Source: an uncultured Clostridia bacterium (GTDB taxonomy: Bacteria; Bacillota; Clostridia; TANB77; CAG-508). Taken from it: 13,154 nt of DNA. The position numbers and the translations under genes were made by a program. The number at the start of each line of letters is the position of its first letter. Position 1 is the first letter of the stretch. A model generated the notes under the pieces. The model ran no database searches, was not told the origin of the DNA, and saw only the letters and a list, made by a program, of their open reading frames with translations. The stretch spans positions 1-13,154 of the forward strand of contig CARPYP010000040.1 of NCBI GenBank assembly GCA_949045875.1, written 5' to 3'. Positions 1-6,473 of this stretch are shown here, piece by piece.

Positions 1-1637
1 AGTATCGGTAATCAAAGAAATATTTTGCAAAGATATGTAAAGGAGAATAATTTAACATTAATTAAAGAATACATTGATGATGGTATATCTGGAACTACAT
101 TTGACAGACCTGGATTTAATGAAATGCTACAAGACATTGAAAATAAAAGTATTAATATGGTAATAACAAAAGACCTATCAAGACTTGGAAGGGATTACAT
201 TAAAACAGGGCATTATATAGAAAATTACTTTCCACAAAACAATATAAGATATGTTGCAATAACAGATGGAATAGACACCTATATTGATAGCACAAATAAC
301 GATATAACACCTTTTAAAGCAATTATGAATGACTACTATGCTAAGGATATTTCAAAAAAGATTAGAAGTGTTTATAAGGAAAAACAAAAAAATGGAGAGT
401 ATCTATGTAGTATTCCAGCATATCGGATATAAAAGACATCCTAGTATTAAAAACAAGCTAATTATTGATGAACAAGTAAAAAACATTGTAGAAAAAATAT
501 TTGATATGTATGCAAATGGACATGGTAGTGTGGAAATAGTAAATTACTTAAATTCTAATAAATACTTATCCCCTACTGGCTATAGAAAAACTGGTTTGGT
601 ACAAGATAAGACGTGGTCGAAATCTTTGATTTCGTGTCCACGGCTATATGCAAGCGAAGTCGTATGAAAACAAAATAAACTATAATTGGAATGAAGTAAC
701 ACTATGTAATATGCTAAAAAATGAAGTTTATATCGGAAACACAGTTCAAAATAAGAAATCAGTTGTTTCATACAAAGTACATAAAATAAGAACTGTAGAA
801 AAAGAAAATCAAATAAGGGTTGACAATACACACGAAGCCATTATCAATAAAGACATATTTGAAAAAGTACAATGTATTCTTGGAAAAAGAGGAACAAATA
901 CAAAACTAAAATATGACTACTTATTAAGAGGACTACTTTACTGCTATCATTGCAAAAGAAAACTGCAAATCGTTCTTAAGAAAAATTCAAGAAGAAACGC
1001 ACAATCACATCCATATATAATATGTGCAGACTATAAAAAAAGAGGCTGTTTTCCATTAAGTATTAATTATGGAAAATTTGAAAATCATATTATTTATGTG
1101 GTAAAAAAAATCTGTCAAATATATGCTGATAAAGAAATTTTTTATTCAATCTATGAGAAATATCAAAACAAAACGCTTGATATTCGAGATGGATATAAGA
1201 AGAAATTAGAACAAATTGATAAGGCTATATTGGATATAAATAACAACTTAGACAAAATGTATATGGATAAATTGCAAGGCATAATTCTTGAAGAAGATTA
1301 CATTAGGGTATCACAAAAATTTATATTTGACAGAACAAATCTAATGAAACAAAAGGAAGAATTAGAGCAAAAACTAATTGGGACAGAAGAAAAAATAAGT
1401 ATTAAAAACAAAACAAAAGAAGAAAAAGAATTGGATGAATTAATAGAAAAATTTTTCAAATTAGAGCAAATAGATAAAATGTATTTATACAGATTAATTA
1501 ACAAAATTGAGATTGATAAAGATAAAAATGTGTATATCTATTTCAACTTTTCAAAACTAAATTCTATTAACAAAAGCCTAGATGAATTTATCAAAATTGA
1601 AGAACTACTTAATGAACAAAAACAAAAAATAGGTTAA
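1..1637 (+). pseudogene. Large serine recombinase (TnpX/TndX-like), 5' end off-window, broken in two places
   Basis: Site-specific recombinase of the large serine family, which excises and integrates conjugative or mobilizable elements. The frame is open from base 1 (S-I-G-N-Q...), so the N-terminus with the catalytic Ser lies off the left edge. The resolvase-type part shows DDGISGTTFDRPGF and DLSRLGRD (bases 73-200). Then come a recombinase domain (NEVYIGNTVQ, THEAIINKDIFEKVQ, about 720-870), a zinc ribbon with paired Cys (YCYHCKRKL, about 940-960, then C and C near 1024-1050), a coiled coil (about 1200-1400) and a DUF4368-like tail ending in IYFNF. Frame 1 is left at base 424, where deleting one C restores AYGYKRHP. 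Frame 2 is left in 611-674, where an insertion separates GLVQDK from INYNWNEV. As read it cannot make a full-length enzyme. It probably marks the end of a mobile element that also carries the toxin-antitoxin genes (inference). Confidence 0.85.
611..674 (+). repeat. Small hairpin-bearing insertion inside the recombinase gene
   Basis: About 64 bp (ends uncertain by several bases) interrupt an otherwise continuous recombinase reading between codons QDK and INYNW, and change the frame. The segment is more G+C-rich than its surroundings and begins with an imperfect hairpin: CGTGG (612-616) pairs with CCACG (638-642), and CGAAATC (618-624) with GATTTCG (628-634) around a TTT loop. The second half contains GGCTATAT (643-650), also present in part in the repeats near 4715 and 6475. 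I see no transposase and no convincing target duplication. It behaves like a miniature palindromic element. The family is not recognised. Confidence 0.5.
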
Positions 1638-1653
1638 AAATTTGCATAAACTA

Positions 1654-1682
1654 TTGAATAAGTCATAAAACAATGATAAAAT
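1654..1682 (+). promoter_or_regulatory. Predicted sigma-A promoter of the toxin-antitoxin operon
   Basis: TTGAAT (1654-1659) and TAAAAT (1677-1682) are separated by 17 bp. They lie 35 bp before the antitoxin start and just after the recombinase stop, so the three small genes have their own promoter. Confidence 0.45.
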
Positions 1683-1716
1683 TACGATAATTAATTTTAA
1701 TAGGGGGCATAAAATT

Positions 1717-2001
1717 ATGATAAATATAAGACCTGTATCAGATTTAAGAAATAAATATCCAGAAATTGAGGAATTGGTTTTAAAGGAGGATGAAGCAGTG
1801 TATCTAACAAAAAACGGATATGGCTCAATGGTAGTAATGAGCTTAGAAAAATATGCAAAATTAATGTCAGATGCAGAATATGATGAGTATGTTGAAAAAG
1901 CATTAGATGAAGCAGATAGACAAGCAGAAGATCCAAATACAAAATATCTTACAAAAGAAGAAGTATTTGGAAAATTAAGGAGGAAACTAAATGGAGGATA
2001 G
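1717..2001 (+). CDS. Phd/YefM-type antitoxin
   Basis: 94-residue antitoxin that would neutralise the toxin encoded next and, as in this family, bind its own promoter. The N-terminal half (INIRPVSDLRNKYPEIEELV...EAVYLTKNGYGSMVVMSLEKYAKL, residues 2-49) matches the Phd/YefM DNA-binding fold: a strand, the SDLRN helix, and the 'vyLTKNGyg..VmsleeY' hairpin. The acidic helical tail (residues 50-94) is the expected toxin-binding region. A G-rich ribosome site (AGGGGG, 1702-1707) precedes the ATG. The stop overlaps the toxin start by 11 bases, implying translational coupling. The tail, from ALDEA (residue 62) onward, is repeated in the small gene at 2319. Family assignment is from motif recognition. 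Which toxin subfamily it counters is inferred from the neighbour. Confidence 0.85.
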   Translation: MINIRPVSDLRNKYPEIEELVLKEDEAVYLTKNGYGSMVVMSLEKYAKLMSDAEYDEYVEKALDEADRQAEDPNTKYLTKEEVFGKLRRKLNGG

Positions 2002-2305
2002 TAAGTACCAAATAACTTTTTTGCCATTATTTTATGAGGACTTGGATAAAATCATGGATTATATAATCCATAAATTAAATAATGAGATAGCAGCTAAGAA
2101 TTTACTCGATAAAATAGAAAGAGAAATAGAGGTAAGAGCTAATAGTTCAGCACAGTATGAAAAATATAAATCATCGAAAAATAGAAAAATGATTTATTAC
2201 AGAATTTATGTAAATAATTATACGATATTTTACACCATAAAAGATAAAACTATGGAAGTAAGAAGAATTTTATATTCAAGAAGAAATTTTAAAAAATTAA
2301 TATAA
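1991..2305 (+). CDS. RelE/ParE superfamily toxin
   Basis: 104-residue basic protein of the RelE/ParE toxin fold. The N-terminus (YQITFLPLFYEDLDKIMDYI, residues 6-25) is the usual strand followed by the long helix. The central helix carries AAKNLLDKIEREI. The C-terminal strands (MIYYRIYVNNYTIFYTIKDKTMEVRRILYSRRNF, residues 67-100) match the ParE/RelE core 'yrv.v..y.i.Y.i....v.v.rIl..rrd'. RelE members cleave mRNA on the ribosome and ParE members poison gyrase; the terminal RRILYSRRNF looks closer to ParE/YoeB-like sequences, but I cannot decide the target by reading. The gene overlaps the antitoxin by 11 bases, its ribosome site lies inside the antitoxin's end (AAGGAGG near 1977-1983), and its stop is followed at once by the ribosome site of the third gene. 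Confidence 0.85.
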   Translation: MEDSKYQITFLPLFYEDLDKIMDYIIHKLNNEIAAKNLLDKIEREIEVRANSSAQYEKYKSSKNRKMIYYRIYVNNYTIFYTIKDKTMEVRRILYSRRNFKKLI

Positions 2306-2318
2306 GGAGGAATTAACT

Positions 2319-2489
2319 ATGAATGAAGAAGAAATAGAAAAAGCAATAGAAGAAAAATTCGGAATGACAGAAGAAGAAATAGAAGTTGCATTAGACGAAG
2401 CAGAAAGAGAGGCACTAGATCCAAATACGAAATACTATACACAGGAAGAATTAGATTTAAAGATAAGAAAGATATTAAATGATAAATAA
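2319..2489 (+). CDS. Small acidic protein: orphan antitoxin tail, third gene of the toxin-antitoxin operon
   Basis: A 56-residue ORF with a strong ribosome site (AAGGAGG, 2304-2310) 8 bases before its ATG and only 13 bases after the toxin stop. Residues 24-56 (ALDEAEREALDPNTKYYTQEE...) align without gaps to residues 62-94 of the antitoxin at 1717 (ALDEADRQAEDPNTKYLTKEE...). I count 20 identities in 33 positions. The part corresponding to the Phd/YefM DNA-binding domain is absent. Its place is taken by a short acidic helix that looks internally duplicated (NEEEIEKAI / TEEEIEVAL). Seen: the homology, the ribosome site and the spacing. Inferred: it could bind the toxin without binding DNA, acting as a buffer or anti-repressor. 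It could also be a decaying remnant of a duplicated antitoxin, although the intact ribosome site and frame argue against that. Confidence 0.75.
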   Translation: MNEEEIEKAIEEKFGMTEEEIEVALDEAEREALDPNTKYYTQEELDLKIRKILNDK

Positions 2490-2511
2490 TTCAAAATCAA
2501 AAATTTTTATT

Positions 2512-3399
2512 TCAGAATGCAAAGCGTTGTAACATAATTATATACAAGCTTTTGCAACTTGGTTGGTAGTTTTTTAAATCCACACCAGATATATTAGCCT
2601 TCCAACCAGAAGGAAAAGGAATTCCAGAAAAACTATTAGCAATATTTTTTGCACGAGTGTAATATGAAGAATTTTTATCAATCCCACCTGTTACTAAATC
2701 CACACCATCAGGATTTACCATTGGAACAATATAAATAGAAAAATTATTAAAAATATAATTTGTACTATAGCCATAGATATATCCATTATTTACATAAGAT
2801 CTCGAAATATTTTCAATAAACTTCATAAGAAGAGGAGTAGTAATCCACTCATTAGCATGGAATGATCCATTATAAAAAACTTCTTTAGAGCCATTACCAA
2901 TTCTAATATAAGGAATTTGTCTACCCATTACACTATTACCAATAGAGCCAATCTGCAAAAATGGATAAACTTTACTAAAACCAGAAATATTCATCTGTAG
3001 AATATCATAAGTATAACTTATATTTGTAGGAACAATAGAACCAAAAGGAACAATAATACTTTGGCCAATATATAAATTATCTGGATTGATATTGGGATTA
3101 GCATATAAAATTCTATTAACAGTAGTAGAAAATCTTTGAGCTATTGAATATAAAGTATCTCCACTTTTAATAGTATAACTACTGTATCCATAGATATAAG
3201 GAAATAGAGCATTCCAAGTACTAGAACCAACAATGCCATCAACAGGTAAACCAAAATCTTTCTGGAAAATCTTTACAGAATTTTCAGTATTTCTTCCAAA
3301 AACCCCATCAATTTTACCTAAATATAATCCTAATTTATTTAAAGTACTTTGTAGCAATTCAACCATAGGTCCAGTAGAACCTAATCTTAAAGTTTCCAT
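2512..3399 (-). pseudogene. LysM/peptidoglycan-binding M14 zinc carboxypeptidase, 3'-truncated
   Basis: Cell-wall hydrolase of the type that cleaves gamma-D-glutamyl-diamino acid bonds in spore or vegetative peptidoglycan. Domains in order: PG_binding_1 (residues 5-66, LGLYLGKIDGVFG...DGIVGSSTW), one LysM (residues 75-118, YTIKSGDTLYSIAQRF...IGQSIIVP), then the start of an M14 peptidase (from about 125) with the zinc motif H181-A-N-E184 and the substrate-site N-P-D-G (residues 229-232). After GVDL (residue 275) the sequence stops resembling the family and ends 20 residues later. The third zinc ligand (a later His) and the catalytic Glu are therefore missing, and the product should be inactive as a peptidase. 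A GAAAGG ribosome site lies 13-14 bases before the ATG. The break, near base 2575, faces the mobile-element block, which may have displaced the 3' part. Confidence 0.8.
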
Positions 3400-3519
3400 A
3401 ATTAATATTTTACCTTTCTAAAATATAATTGTAATTATAAAAGAGATATAACTTTCAAACATTAAAATCTCAATATTATAAAATATGTAAGAAACAAAAA
3501 AGTGTTAGTATAAACAAAG

Positions 3520-3544
3520 GGGGTACAATTATACATTGTACCCC
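3520..3544 (-). terminator. Hairpin terminator of the membrane-protein gene
   Basis: GGGGTACAAT (3520-3529) pairs perfectly with ATTGTACCCC (3535-3544) around a 5-base loop, 12 bases after the minus-strand stop at 3556. The T-tract that follows on the minus strand is short (CTTTGTTT), so termination may be moderate. Confidence 0.6.
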
Positions 3545-3555
3545 ATAATTAATAA

Positions 3556-3975
3556 TTAATCTTCATAATAACAATTTTTAGGATTGCAGAAAATGCAAAT
3601 TAATAATTCTATAATACTAATAACAAGTGATACTAAAAAGAATGCTATAATACCTATTAAAATTGCCACAGGAATAGAAAGCGCAACTAAGCTAGTAAGA
3701 GCTAAAGCAAATGCACTAGTTATTATAGCACCAATAGAACTAGAAATTAAGCTAGTTCTATTAATACAATCACAGAGATATTTTGGTGCACCAAAGATTA
3801 TAACTAATAAGCCAATTAATCCAAGAATACCTAATATTAGAGTAATATAAACTAAGACTGATATTGAAGTTATAAGACCAATATAAAAAACAACAGCTAT
3901 CCCAACTGCTACTAGTAAACTTGATAAAATATTAAATAATTTACATGAACAATTATTACACTTTTCTTTATACAT
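3556..3975 (-). CDS. Cys-rich four-helix membrane protein, function unknown
   Basis: 139 residues, almost entirely hydrophobic, with about four membrane segments (residues 15-36, 39-62, 77-100 and 103-128). Cysteines cluster outside the helices: C6-x2-C9-x-C11 at the N-terminus, C68-x-C70 in the middle loop, C127 and C130 at the end of the last helix, and C135 in the tail. The paired spacing could bind metal or form disulfides, but no known metal-site family is evident to me. The start has a textbook ribosome site (AAGGAGG, 8 bases upstream). The gene is divergent from rubrerythrin, with 127 bases between the two start codons. A weak TTTCAC/TATTAT promoter could serve it. I do not recognise the family. 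Confidence 0.75.
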   Translation of the reverse strand: MYKEKCNNCSCKLFNILSSLLVAVGIAVVFYIGLITSISVLVYITLILGILGLIGLLVIIFGAPKYLCDCINRTSLISSSIGAIITSAFALALTSLVALSIPVAILIGIIAFFLVSLVISIIELLICIFCNPKNCYYED

Positions 3976-4046
3976 AAATATTCCTCCTTACACTATATAA
4001 TATGAAAAATGTCGAAAGATGTGAAACAAATAAATGATACAAGCTA

Positions 4047-4074
4047 TTGCAATTATGAAAAAAAATGATATAAT
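4047..4074 (+). promoter_or_regulatory. Promoter of the rubrerythrin gene
   Basis: TTGCAA (4047-4052), a 16-bp spacer and a perfect TATAAT (4069-4074). Transcription would begin near 4081, giving a leader of about 22 bases with a GGAGG site (4091-4095) before the ATG at 4103. Confidence 0.7.
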
Positions 4075-4102
4075 AATTAAAAATAAACATGGAGGTATAA
4101 AA

Positions 4103-4642
4103 ATGGAATTAAAAGGATCAAAAACAGAAATGAATTTATTAGCAGCATTTGCTGGGGAGTCACAAGCAAGAACAAAATACACTTATTTTGCAAGCAAAGC
4201 AAAAAAAGAAGGGTATGAGCAAATAGCAGCTATATTTTTAGAAACTGCAGAGAATGAGAAAGAACATGCAAAACTTTGGTTCAAATTATTGAATGGGGGA
4301 GAAATTCCAACAACTAAGGAAAACTTAAAAGTAGCAGCTGAAGGAGAAAACTATGAATGGACAGATATGTATGCAGAATTTGCAAAAACAGCAAAAGAAG
4401 AAGGTTTTGACAAAATAGCATATTTATTTGAATCAGTAGCAAAAATAGAGAAAGAGCATGAAGAAAGATATTTAAAATTATTAGAGAATGTTGAAAATGG
4501 TCTAGTATTTTCAAGAGATGGAGACAAAATTTGGAAATGTAGAAACTGTGGACATATATGTATAGGAAAAGAAGCACCAGCAGTTTGTCCAGTATGTGCA
4601 CATCCACAAGCATTTTTCGAAATAAAAGCTGAAAATTATTAA
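4103..4642 (+). CDS. rbr: Rubrerythrin
   Basis: 179-residue cytoplasmic non-haem di-iron peroxidase, used by anaerobes to reduce hydrogen peroxide with electrons passed through its rubredoxin-like domain. The N-terminal ferritin-like four-helix bundle carries the di-iron ligands in ESQARTKY (E19), ENEKEH and the second-half KIEKEHEERY motif. The C-terminal rubredoxin-type Fe(SCys)4 site is C146-R-N-C149 ... C162-P-V-C165, the usual order and length for classical rubrerythrin. I chose the ATG at 4103 because it follows a GGAGG site and lies downstream of the predicted promoter. An in-frame ATG at 4034 falls upstream of the -35 box. The gene is monocistronic, with hairpins after it. Confidence 0.97.
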   Translation: MELKGSKTEMNLLAAFAGESQARTKYTYFASKAKKEGYEQIAAIFLETAENEKEHAKLWFKLLNGGEIPTTKENLKVAAEGENYEWTDMYAEFAKTAKEEGFDKIAYLFESVAKIEKEHEERYLKLLENVENGLVFSRDGDKIWKCRNCGHICIGKEAPAVCPVCAHPQAFFEIKAENY

Positions 4643-4651
4643 AAGATGGCT

Positions 4652-4679
4652 GAAAGGTGGTTTTGCCACTCTTTCTTTT
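4652..4679 (+). terminator. Probable terminator of rubrerythrin
   Basis: GAAAGGTGG (4652-4660) pairs with CCAC-T-CTTTC (4666-4675, one bulged T) around TTTTG. A four-T run follows. It starts 10 bases after the stop codon. Confidence 0.5.
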
Positions 4680-4732
4680 GCCGATTTAAGTATCTGAATG
4701 TAAAGGCATTAGCGAATATAGCCTATTATATA
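4674..4732 (-). repeat. Dispersed terminator-proximal repeat, copy 1
   Basis: Read on the minus strand, this begins TATATAATAGGCTATA-TTCGCTAATGCC and ends CTTAAATCGG-CAAAAGAA. Copy 2, on the plus strand at 6467-6541, begins TATATAAAGGCTATA-ATCGCTAGCC and ends CTCAAATCGG-ACAAGAA. The two ends match while the middle differs in sequence and length. In both places the repeat starts immediately downstream of a terminator, here that of the initiator tRNA. Confidence 0.5.
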
Positions 4733-4766
4733 AAAAAACACTTGCTTTAATTAGCAAGTGTTTTTT
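4733..4766 (-). terminator. Strong intrinsic terminator of the tRNA gene (works on both strands)
   Basis: AAAAAACACTTGCT (4733-4746) pairs perfectly over 14 bp with AGCAAGTGTTTTTT (4753-4766) around a 6-base loop. Its A- and T-runs make it functional for the minus-strand tRNA and for any read-through from rubrerythrin. Confidence 0.85.
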
Positions 4767-4781
4767 GTTGCCCTAAATTGT

Positions 4782-4812
4782 TTAAATCCAAACTTTTATA
4801 GTTTGGATTTAA
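4782..4812 (-). other. Perfect hairpin just downstream of the tRNA 3' end
   Basis: TTAAATCCAAACT (4782-4794) pairs with AGTTTGGATTTAA (4800-4812) over 13 bp with a 5-base loop. It begins 7 bases after the tRNA CCA and lies before the terminator, so the precursor would carry two consecutive 3' hairpins. It may guide 3' processing (inference). It has no T-tract of its own. Confidence 0.6.
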
Positions 4813-4818
4813 CTTATT

Positions 4819-4894
4819 TGGTTGCGAGAGTAGGACTCGAACCTACGACCTCAGGGTTATGAGCCCTGCGAGCTGCCAACTGCTCCATCTCGCG
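4819..4894 (-). tRNA. Initiator tRNA-fMet (anticodon CAT)
   Basis: A 76-base cloverleaf: acceptor CGCGAGA/TCTCGCA, D stem GAGC/GCTC, anticodon stem CAGGG/CCCTG with loop CTCATAA (anticodon CAT), T stem GTAGG/CCTAC with loop TTCGAGT, discriminator A and an encoded CCA. Three bacterial initiator hallmarks are visible: an unpaired C1-A72 at the acceptor end, three consecutive G-C pairs at the base of the anticodon stem, and an A11-U24 pair in the D stem. It is therefore the start tRNA and not an elongator Met or Ile2 tRNA. It has its own consensus promoter and terminator. Confidence 0.96.
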
Positions 4895-4911
4895 ATATAA
4901 ACAACTATTTT

Positions 4912-4940
4912 ATTATACATTCTTTTTTATTAAATGTCAA
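4912..4940 (-). promoter_or_regulatory. Consensus promoter of tRNA-fMet
   Basis: On the minus strand TTGACA (4940-4935), a 17-bp spacer and TATAAT (4917-4912). Both boxes match the consensus perfectly, 17 bases before the tRNA 5' end. This fits a strongly expressed stable RNA. The stretch from 4941 to 5170 beyond it holds only A+T-rich spacer with two weak inverted repeats (5081-5105 and 5129-5146) and no gene I can support. Confidence 0.85.
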
Positions 4941-5170
4941 TACTTATATTAAATTTTTTAAAAAAAGTTTTGTATACATTAGGTCTATGCGTCTAATTTA
5001 AAAAAGAAAATTAGAGGATTATTAAATTAGATACGAAATCCCCTAACATATATACTATATTCAAAAAATCACAAATAACATTTTGATTAGATATTAAAAT
5101 CAAAAATAACTATTTATGTTTATTATAGATTGAATATAAATTCAATTTACTAACTTTTGAGATAAGCAAT

Positions 5171-5200
5171 AAAAAATTAATTCATGTTATTTAATTTTTT
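5171..5200 (-). terminator. Possible terminator overlapping the end of rpsT
   Basis: AAAAAATTAA (5171-5180) pairs with TTAATTTTTT (5191-5200). The loop and stem include the rpsT stop codon. On the minus strand the stem ends in a T run. It is A-T only, hence weak. Confidence 0.35.
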
Positions 5201-5440
5201 AGACATTGTAGATTTTTTTCTTGCTGCAGTATTTTTTACGATAACACCTTTTGAACATGCCATGTCTACTTGTTTTGTTGCTTCACTATATAATTTTTGA
5301 GCTTGTTCAGTATTTCCAGCTTCAATAGCAGCTTCAAATTTTTTAATAGCAGTTCTATATTCAGATTTAATCATATTATTTCTTAATGTTTTCTTTTCAA
5401 TGATTTTAGTTCTCTTTATTGCTGATTTTATGTTTGGCAT
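5177..5440 (-). CDS. rpsT: 30S ribosomal protein S20
   Basis: 87-residue basic helical protein that binds 16S rRNA and helps assemble the small subunit. MPNIKSAIKR at the start, the central RTAIKKFEAAI and the C-terminal KGVIVKNTAARKKSTMSKKLN are the family signatures, and the length is typical. A strong AGGAGG ribosome site lies 9 bases before the ATG. The gene is monocistronic with a TTGCAT/TACAAT promoter (5513-5485) and a leader of about 38 bases. The terminator is weak and overlaps the 3' end of the gene. It lies next to tRNA-fMet in the same orientation, which groups two translation genes, each with its own promoter. Confidence 0.97.
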   Translation of the reverse strand: MPNIKSAIKRTKIIEKKTLRNNMIKSEYRTAIKKFEAAIEAGNTEQAQKLYSEATKQVDMACSKGVIVKNTAARKKSTMSKKLNNMN

Positions 5441-5484
5441 CTAAATGCACCTCCTCTTTAATAGTATAAACAATATCGTTAACT

Positions 5485-5513
5485 ATTGTATCACAAAAGG
5501 TCATAATATGCAA
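5485..5513 (-). promoter_or_regulatory. Predicted promoter of rpsT
   Basis: On the minus strand TTGCAT (5513-5508), 17 bp and TACAAT (5490-5485), 45 bases before the start codon. Confidence 0.55.
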
Positions 5514-5571
5514 GCAAAAAAATAAAAAATAATTTTATCATTCATAAAAAAATAAAGTTTACAATAAATGG

Positions 5572-5600
5572 TTGACATAACTGTTAAAAACTGGTATAAT
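5572..5600 (+). promoter_or_regulatory. Consensus promoter of the CAP-domain gene
   Basis: TTGACA (5572-5577), 17 bp and TATAAT (5595-5600). Both boxes are perfect. Transcription would begin near 5607, about 180 bases before the coding start, so the message has a long leader. Confidence 0.8.
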
Positions 5601-5606
5601 AGCAAC

Positions 5607-5753
5607 ATAAGCAAAATACTATTATAATAAAAATAGAAATTTGTAAAAATAATAAATAAAAAGAAATCACAATGGAAAAAATTTAATACAGTACTTAAGA
5701 ATTAATATAGGAAATGAATTTCCTAGTTTTTTGTAAGATAGAGATTTCTATCT
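5607..5753 (+). promoter_or_regulatory. Long leader with an internal terminator-like hairpin
   Basis: Between the promoter and the CAP-domain gene lie two hairpins. TAGGAAA/TTTCCTA (5708-5714 with 5719-5725) is followed by G and six Ts, the form of an intrinsic terminator. AGATAGA/TCTATCT (5736-5742 with 5747-5753) follows. The rest of the gene-free stretch 5441-5786 is the rpsT leader, the two promoters and A-rich spacer. This could be an attenuator or yield a short RNA of about 125 bases. I recognise no riboswitch class. Confidence 0.4.
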
Positions 5754-5786
5754 ATAAAAATAATAAAATTAAGGAGTGTATGTAAA

Positions 5787-6341
5787 TTGAAAATATCAAG
5801 ATTAAAACCTGGTATTTTACTCATATTTGTGATTTTTGTTTTAATAGAAAGCATTTCACTTGTAACATATAGGACAGCAGTATTAGGACAAATAGAAGAA
5901 AAAAATACAATAAGTGCAATGAAAACAAAGATAGAATTAGAAGAAACAATTTTAAGCGAAGAAGAGCAAAAAACATTAGATTTAATAAATGAATATAGAA
6001 AACAAAATGGACTAAAAGAATTAAAGCCATACTTTGAGCTACAAGAGGTTGCGAAACTTAAAGCAGAAGATTTAGTTAATAATAAATACTTTTCACATAT
6101 TTCTCCTACATTAGGGACACCATTTAATATGTTAAAAGACAATGAAATTGAATATAAAATAGCAGGAGAAAATTTAGCTGGAAGCACAACACCAGAAAAA
6201 GCGGTAGAAGCTTGGATAGCTTCTACCTCTCACAGAGAGAATATCTTAGAAGGCAAATTTGAATATACAGGAATATATGTAATAGAAAGTTCAGTATATG
6301 GAAAAGTATTTGTACAACTATTTATAGGTATAAGTAAATAG
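5787..6341 (+). CDS. CAP/SCP-domain (YkwD-like) exported protein
   Basis: 184-residue protein with an N-terminal membrane anchor or uncleaved signal (residues 9-28), a short linker, and a CAP/SCP domain (about 60-184). The family signatures are present: LDLINEYRKQNGLKEL, YFSHISP with H104, AGENLA with E128, and AWIASTSHRENIL with H149. These are the metal-site or pocket residues of bacterial CAP proteins, found outside the cell in many spore-formers. Biochemical activity is poorly known for the bacterial group. I chose the TTG at 5787 as start because it lies 10 bases after AAGGAG (5771-5776) and no ATG in that frame precedes the hydrophobic segment. The gene stands alone between a consensus promoter and a strong terminator. 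Confidence 0.88.
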   Translation: MKISRLKPGILLIFVIFVLIESISLVTYRTAVLGQIEEKNTISAMKTKIELEETILSEEEQKTLDLINEYRKQNGLKELKPYFELQEVAKLKAEDLVNNKYFSHISPTLGTPFNMLKDNEIEYKIAGENLAGSTTPEKAVEAWIASTSHRENILEGKFEYTGIYVIESSVYGKVFVQLFIGISK

Positions 6342-6406
6342 AAATCGAATTATAATAAGGAGATTTATAGAATAATTTATATAATAAAAATAATAGATGA
6401 TGAATG

Positions 6407-6438
6407 GATGGAGCCTATTTCAGGCTCCATCTTTTATT
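6407..6438 (+). terminator. Intrinsic terminator of the CAP-domain gene
   Basis: GATGGAGCCT (6407-6416) pairs perfectly with AGGCTCCATC (6422-6431) around a 5-base loop, followed by TTTTATT. Confidence 0.9.
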
Positions 6439-6473
6439 ATATAATAGGAAAGTGATACTTTCCTATTATATAA
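6437..6473. repeat. Perfect 17-bp inverted repeat after the terminator
   Basis: Bases 6437-6453 and 6457-6473 are perfect reverse complements around a 3-base loop (GAT). Each arm contains TATATAATAGG in inverted orientation. It lacks a T-run and follows a complete terminator, so it is not needed for termination. Confidence 0.65.

Noticed and set aside
2519..2555. Imperfect inverted repeat GCAAAGCGTTGT / ACAAGCTTTTGC as a recombinase attachment site
   Set aside because: Only 9 of 12 positions pair and no second copy can be seen in the window. The location is suggestive, but there is not enough to call it an att site.
4069..4080. PerR-type operator over the rubrerythrin -10 region
   Set aside because: Only a partial ATAATAATTA match, which is expected often in DNA this A+T-rich and overlaps a TATAAT box.
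4034..4102. Upstream in-frame ATG that would lengthen rubrerythrin by 23 residues
   Set aside because: It lies upstream of the predicted promoter, has no ribosome site, and the extension is not part of the rubrerythrin fold. The ATG at 4103 has GGAGG.
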